A stretch of DNA of 8,856 nt from NCBI GenBank assembly GCA_022563075.1, contig JADFOC010000073.1, positions 1 to 8,856 of the forward strand. Reading direction: 5' to 3'. The notes beneath the pieces are model-generated. The model saw only the letters and a list, made by a program, of their open reading frames with translations. It made no database searches and was not told the DNA's origin. The position numbers and the translations under genes are program-made. Source of the stretch: Pseudomonadota bacterium. GTDB taxonomy: Bacteria; Pseudomonadota; Gammaproteobacteria; Pseudomonadales; Pseudohongiellaceae. This document shows, one piece after another, positions 5,132 to 8,856 of the stretch (the first letter of the stretch is position 1; each line of letters begins with the position of its first letter).

Positions 5132-6293
5132 AGGTAGCTCGTTGATTAAAACGTTTGCCCACCAGTGTCGATGCAATATTCACTTTTTGAATGTCGATCG
5201 CACCGCCGGCGATGCCCCAGCCCCAGGCATCCCGCAGTTTTTGTTCTATCGGGAACTCCTTCGAATAGCCATAACCACCCATCAACTGCATGGCTTTTCC
5301 GGTGACTTCTCGCACCATCTCGTTGGCAAAACATTTGGCCACGGAACTTTCTGCGATGGAAGGCAGGCCTTTTTCCGCATTCACTACGGCACGGTATAAG
5401 AGCAAACGCGCTGCCTCCAATTTCATTTTCATTTCCGCTATCTGAATTTGCACTGCCTGGAAATCCACTAAAGGCTTACCGAACTGTTCGCGCTGCTGAC
5501 AATAATCCAATACAAAGTCGAATGCTGATTGGGCTAGCGCTACGGACATGGTGGTGTTACCGCATCGTTCCAGGTCAAAGGCATCCATCAATTTACCAAA
5601 CCCGCCTGCAGGTACCAGAATATTATCCACCGGCACTGCGACGTCATCGAAATACATGTCGGCACTAGGGACACCGCGAAATCCCATGTGCTGGTCTCGT
5701 TTGCCAAAGCTAAAGCCAGCGGTGCCTTTAGGCACCAGCACCGCACCGATTGCCTTCGCACCCGGTGTCTCTGCCATTCTGCAATAAACCACATACATCT
5801 CGGCATGACCTGCTCCGGAACACCAACGCTTGGTGCCATTGAGGATGACGCGATCACCTTTTACCTGAGCTCGAGTGGTGAGATCGGTGAGTGCTGATCC
5901 TGCCCCCGGTTCTGACATGGATACCGCCACCACGATATCGCCGGAGCATACCTGTGGCAGGATCTCATTTTTCATCTTTTCGCTACCAAAGTGAGCGATT
6001 GCCAGGGAGGGCCCGAAACAGGACTCAAAAATCGGAAAGGCGACTGCCATTGAAATCTTGGCAATTTCCTCCAGTACCAGTACTGCGTCAAGATGGGACA
6101 TACCGGCGCCGCCATAACGCGTGTCCAGATTAACGCCAAGATAGCCCAATTTGGCATAGCGTTTTCTTAATTCGATAGAGGGTGGCTCGTCGTTTTCTTC
6201 TATCTGGCGAGCTAAATCGGGTAGTTCTTTCTGCGCAAACTGTCTAACCGACTGCTGCAAGGCTTGTTGTTCTTCGGACAAAGTAAAGTCCAT
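5130..6293 (-). CDS. Acyl-CoA dehydrogenase family protein, 387 aa
   Basis: This is a flavoprotein of the acyl-CoA dehydrogenase fold, full length for the family. It would oxidise an acyl thioester at C2-C3 using FAD and pass electrons to ETF in the cytoplasm. The helical N-terminal domain begins MDFTLSEEQQ. The middle domain carries AVSMSEPGAGSALTDLTT (123-140) and LNGTKRWCSGA (151-161), the FAD-contacting signatures. The C-terminal domain carries REQFGKPLVDFQAVQ (268-282) and MQLMGGYGYSKEFPIEQKLRD (335-355). The usual catalytic Glu of the Y-E-G-T motif is replaced by Gly (I-A-G-G, about G363). A Glu stands at 242 in AFDLER, the position of the catalytic Glu of isovaleryl-CoA and long-chain dehydrogenases. 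The true substrate, CoA or carrier-protein bound, cannot be told. GAGGA (6307-6303) precedes the ATG by nine bases. The APS-kinase fusion follows after 43 nt, probably in one operon. Confidence 0.93.
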   Translation of the reverse strand: MDFTLSEEQQALQQSVRQFAQKELPDLARQIEENDEPPSIELRKRYAKLGYLGVNLDTRYGGAGMSHLDAVLVLEEIAKISMAVAFPIFESCFGPSLAIAHFGSEKMKNEILPQVCSGDIVVAVSMSEPGAGSALTDLTTRAQVKGDRVILNGTKRWCSGAGHAEMYVVYCRMAETPGAKAIGAVLVPKGTAGFSFGKRDQHMGFRGVPSADMYFDDVAVPVDNILVPAGGFGKLMDAFDLERCGNTTMSVALAQSAFDFVLDYCQQREQFGKPLVDFQAVQIQIAEMKMKLEAARLLLYRAVVNAEKGLPSIAESSVAKCFANEMVREVTGKAMQLMGGYGYSKEFPIEQKLRDAWGWGIAGGAIDIQKVNIASTLVGKRFNQRAT

Positions 6294-6345
6294 TGGCTGC
6301 GTTCCTCAGTGAAATCAAGATTCGACCATTGGCGAATCCGCGACT

Positions 6346-6373
6346 ATTGTAGTGCACCCGGCGGTTTTGCCAA
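6346..6373 (-). promoter_or_regulatory. Probable sigma70 promoter of the dehydrogenase/APS-kinase unit
   Basis: On the minus strand, TTGGCA (6373-6368, 5 of 6) and TACAAT (6351-6346, 5 of 6) are separated by 16 bp. Transcription would begin near 6339, about 46 nt before the dehydrogenase ATG. Confidence 0.6.
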
Positions 6374-6406
6374 AGTTTGATCCAGGCTAAGCAGGGTGCG
6401 TGAGGT

Positions 6407-6436
6407 TTTCCACTCAATGCCCGCAACTGCTATAAT
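6407..6436 (+). promoter_or_regulatory. Probable extended -10 promoter of prfC-tgt
   Basis: TTTCCA (6407-6412, 4 of 6) and a perfect TATAAT (6431-6436) are separated by 18 bp. TG at 6428-6429 makes TGCTATAAT, a full extended -10 element. Transcription would start near 6443, leaving a leader of about 110 nt before prfC. It is back to back with the dehydrogenase promoter. Confidence 0.65.
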
Positions 6437-6437
6437 C

Positions 6438-6457
6438 GCGCCGGTTTTTTACGGCGC
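6438..6457 (+). repeat. Inverted repeat GCGCCG/CGGCGC at the prfC transcription start
   Basis: Six-base GC arms (6438-6443 and 6452-6457) flank an eight-base spacer made of G, six T and A. The left arm begins two bases after the -10 element, so it overlaps the expected start site. An operator is more likely than a hairpin in the transcript. Confidence 0.4.
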
Positions 6458-6553
6458 AGGGACAGATCTCTGGCGATAGTCTGCCATGAGCGCAAACTGT
6501 ACTTCCTGCTTTTAGTACGCAAATACGGCGGTAGCGTCGTCTCAGCCAAGGCT

Positions 6554-8140
6554 ATGACCATAGAATCTCTGCAGTATGAAATACAGCGTCGCCGCGTGCT
6601 GGCCATTATTTCGCATCCAGATGCCGGCAAGACCACGATAACTGAGAAGCTGCTGCTTTTTGGCAAGCTTATTCAAGTTGCCGGCACGGTGAAGGCCAGG
6701 AAATCCAATCGCCACGCCACTTCTGATTGGATGGCCATGGAGCGACAGCGGGGCATTTCCGTGACCTCCTCGGTCATGCAGTTTCCCTATAAAGAAAGAA
6801 TAGTCAACTTGCTGGATACGCCGGGCCATGAAGATTTTTCCGAAGACACCTATCGAGTATTAACCGCAGTGGATTCCGCGCTCATGATAGTAGATGGAGC
6901 GAAAGGAGTTGAGCAGCGCACCATCAAGCTCATGGAAGTCTGCCGGCTTCGCGACACACCAATTTTCACCTTCGTTAACAAGCTTGATAGAGATATTAGA
7001 GATCCAATTGAAATTCTTGATGAAATAGAATCAGTACTCAAAATCAAATGCGCACCAATAAACTGGCCGTTAGGAATGGGTAAGGAATTCAAAGGTGTGT
7101 ACAACCTCTATACCGATACGATCCATGTCTATCGGCAGGGGCAGGGTAGCCAAATCCCGGATGATATTCGAATTGCTGGACTGGACAGTACCGAAGCGAA
7201 GGAGTTGTTGGGGGCCTATGCCGAAGATTTCAAAGAAGAAATAGAATTAGTACAGGGTGCCAGCCACAGATTTGATAAAGGCGCCTACTTAGAGGGAGAA
7301 CTGACCCCGGTTTATTTCGGTACCGCGCTTGGTAATTTCAGTGTCAAAGAAATGCTTGATGATTTTGTAGAATGGGCGCCTCCTCCCCGCAGTAGAGAAA
7401 CCGAATCGAGAACCGTGGCTGCATGCGAAGCTGAATTCAGTGGCTTCATCTTTAAAATTCAGGCCAACATGGACCCCAGGCACCGCGATCGCATCGCCTT
7501 CATGAGAATCTGTTCGGGCGAATACAAGAAGGGAATGAAAATGCGGCATAGTCGCATCGGCAAGGATGTGAGGGTTGCAGATGCGGTAACCTTTATGGCC
7601 GGTGACAGGACCCAGGTTGAATCGGCTGTTTCTGGTGACATCATTGGCCTGCACAATCACGGCACGATTCAGATTGGAGACACATTCACGGTCGGCGAGA
7701 CGTTAAAGTTTCGTGGTATTCCTCATTTCGCACCAGAACTGTTCAAACGTATTCGCCTGCAGGATCCCTTGAAACTAAAACAGTTGCAAAAAGGATTGAC
7801 GCAGCTCGCGGAAGAGGGTTCGACTCAGGTTTTCATGCCGCTGCGAAACAACGATCTGGTGGTAGGTGCGGTGGGAGTCTTGCAGTTCGAGGTAGTCGCA
7901 TTTCGACTCAAAGACGAGTACAAGGTGGATTGTATTTATGAGTCGATTGCAGTGTATGCAGCAAGATGGGTGGAGTCAGAGAATAAAGCCAAGTTGGAAG
8001 AGTTTCGTAAGAAAGCGCATGACAACCTGGCTATTGACGGCGGTGGCTATCTTACCTACCTGGCGCCGACACGGGTGAATCTGAAATTAATGCAAGAACG
8101 TTGGCCAGAAATTACATTTCACGCCACGCGGGAACACTAA
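6554..8140 (+). CDS. prfC: Peptide chain release factor 3 (RF3)
   Basis: RF3 is the translational GTPase that removes RF1 and RF2 from the ribosome after termination and takes part in post-peptidyl-transfer quality control. The protein has 528 residues against 529 in E. coli and is alike from end to end, finishing FHATREH where E. coli has FHQTREH. Visible G motifs are the P loop HPDAGKTT (21-28), switch I region RGIS (66-69), DTPGHED (88-94) and NKLD (142-145). RF3 signatures [31 protein letters not shown] and [12 protein letters not shown] follow. The ATG at 6554 matches the family N-terminus ([14 protein letters not shown]); only a weak AAGG two bases away precedes it. tgt follows after 51 bases on the same strand, probably co-transcribed. 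Its neighbour carries an in-frame UGA, a codon whose termination RF3 assists. Confidence 0.98.
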   Translation: MTIESLQYEIQRRRVLAIISHPDAGKTTITEKLLLFGKLIQVAGTVKARKSNRHATSDWMAMERQRGISVTSSVMQFPYKERIVNLLDTPGHEDFSEDTYRVLTAVDSALMIVDGAKGVEQRTIKLMEVCRLRDTPIFTFVNKLDRDIRDPIEILDEIESVLKIKCAPINWPLGMGKEFKGVYNLYTDTIHVYRQGQGSQIPDDIRIAGLDSTEAKELLGAYAEDFKEEIELVQGASHRFDKGAYLEGELTPVYFGTALGNFSVKEMLDDFVEWAPPPRSRETESRTVAACEAEFSGFIFKIQANMDPRHRDRIAFMRICSGEYKKGMKMRHSRIGKDVRVADAVTFMAGDRTQVESAVSGDIIGLHNHGTIQIGDTFTVGETLKFRGIPHFAPELFKRIRLQDPLKLKQLQKGLTQLAEEGSTQVFMPLRNNDLVVGAVGVLQFEVVAFRLKDEYKVDCIYESIAVYAARWVESENKAKLEEFRKKAHDNLAIDGGGYLTYLAPTRVNLKLMQERWPEITFHATREH

Positions 8141-8191
8141 GAACTAATCCGGATCGCTCCGTCATAAAGAAACAAGGGTAGCGAAATATCA

Positions 8192-8856
<665 letters not shown>

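Noticed and set aside
5087..5176. Upstream extension of the APS-kinase frame to the ATG at 5176
   Set aside because: It overlaps the dehydrogenase, lacks a ribosome site and shows no CysN G-domain similarity; GTG at 5086 has a well-spaced AAGGA.
6542..6829. Minus-strand frames overlapping the start of prfC
   Set aside because: They are shadows of the RF3 G domain, with no family resemblance or separate promoter.
8141..8191. Terminator or separate promoter between prfC and tgt
   Set aside because: Only a four-base CGGA/TCCG stem without T run and no convincing -35/-10 pair; co-transcription is simpler.

Overview
The window reads as chromosomal DNA of a gammaproteobacterium, probably free-living. 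Release factor 3 and Tgt resemble the Enterobacteria/Pseudomonas versions from end to end, sigma70-type promoters are recognisable, and 9-mers matching the E. coli DnaA box occur in a large AT-rich gap. I cannot name a genus. I see no tRNA, rRNA, CRISPR array, transposase or phage gene.

Layout, left to right. (1) Bases 3-1340 (+): C-terminal three quarters of a type II secretion/type IV pilus assembly ATPase (GspE/PilB type), entering from the left edge. (2) 1341-2179 (+): a gap with strong inverted repeats, then a doubtful Arg-rich 62-codon ORF that ends two bases before a 107-aa four-helix membrane protein. (3) 2206-2664 (-): a 152-aa membrane-anchored protein of unknown function. (4) 2665-3219: a 555-bp AT-rich gap with two exact DnaA boxes, two near matches, four GATC sites and several palindromes. 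It is a candidate DnaA-binding locus, possibly an origin. (5) 3220-3855 (+): an unrecognised acidic 211-aa protein. (6) 3896-6293 (-): an acyl-CoA dehydrogenase followed 43 nt later by an unusual APS kinase. The kinase is fused to the EF-Tu-like domains II-III of CysN but has no GTPase domain. (7) 6554-8856 (+): prfC (RF3) and then tgt, divergent from the dehydrogenase, with good promoters facing both ways.

The most striking observation is in tgt. After 184 codons an in-frame UGA stands exactly where the family has Leu in the motif A-L-F-G-I-V-Q-G-G, and clear Tgt homology continues in the same frame to the right edge. An 18-nt spacer separates this UGA from the six-base, G-starting loop of a perfect 7-bp hairpin, which fits the loose bacterial SECIS model. 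The gene directly upstream is RF3, which assists termination. A base error or fresh nonsense mutation is the simplest explanation. Recoding is possible but unproven.

The second notable item is the CysN(II-III)-CysC fusion lacking the G domain. The third is the DnaA-box cluster away from any recognised origin-flanking gene. The dehydrogenase carries its likely catalytic Glu at the isovaleryl-CoA/long-chain position.
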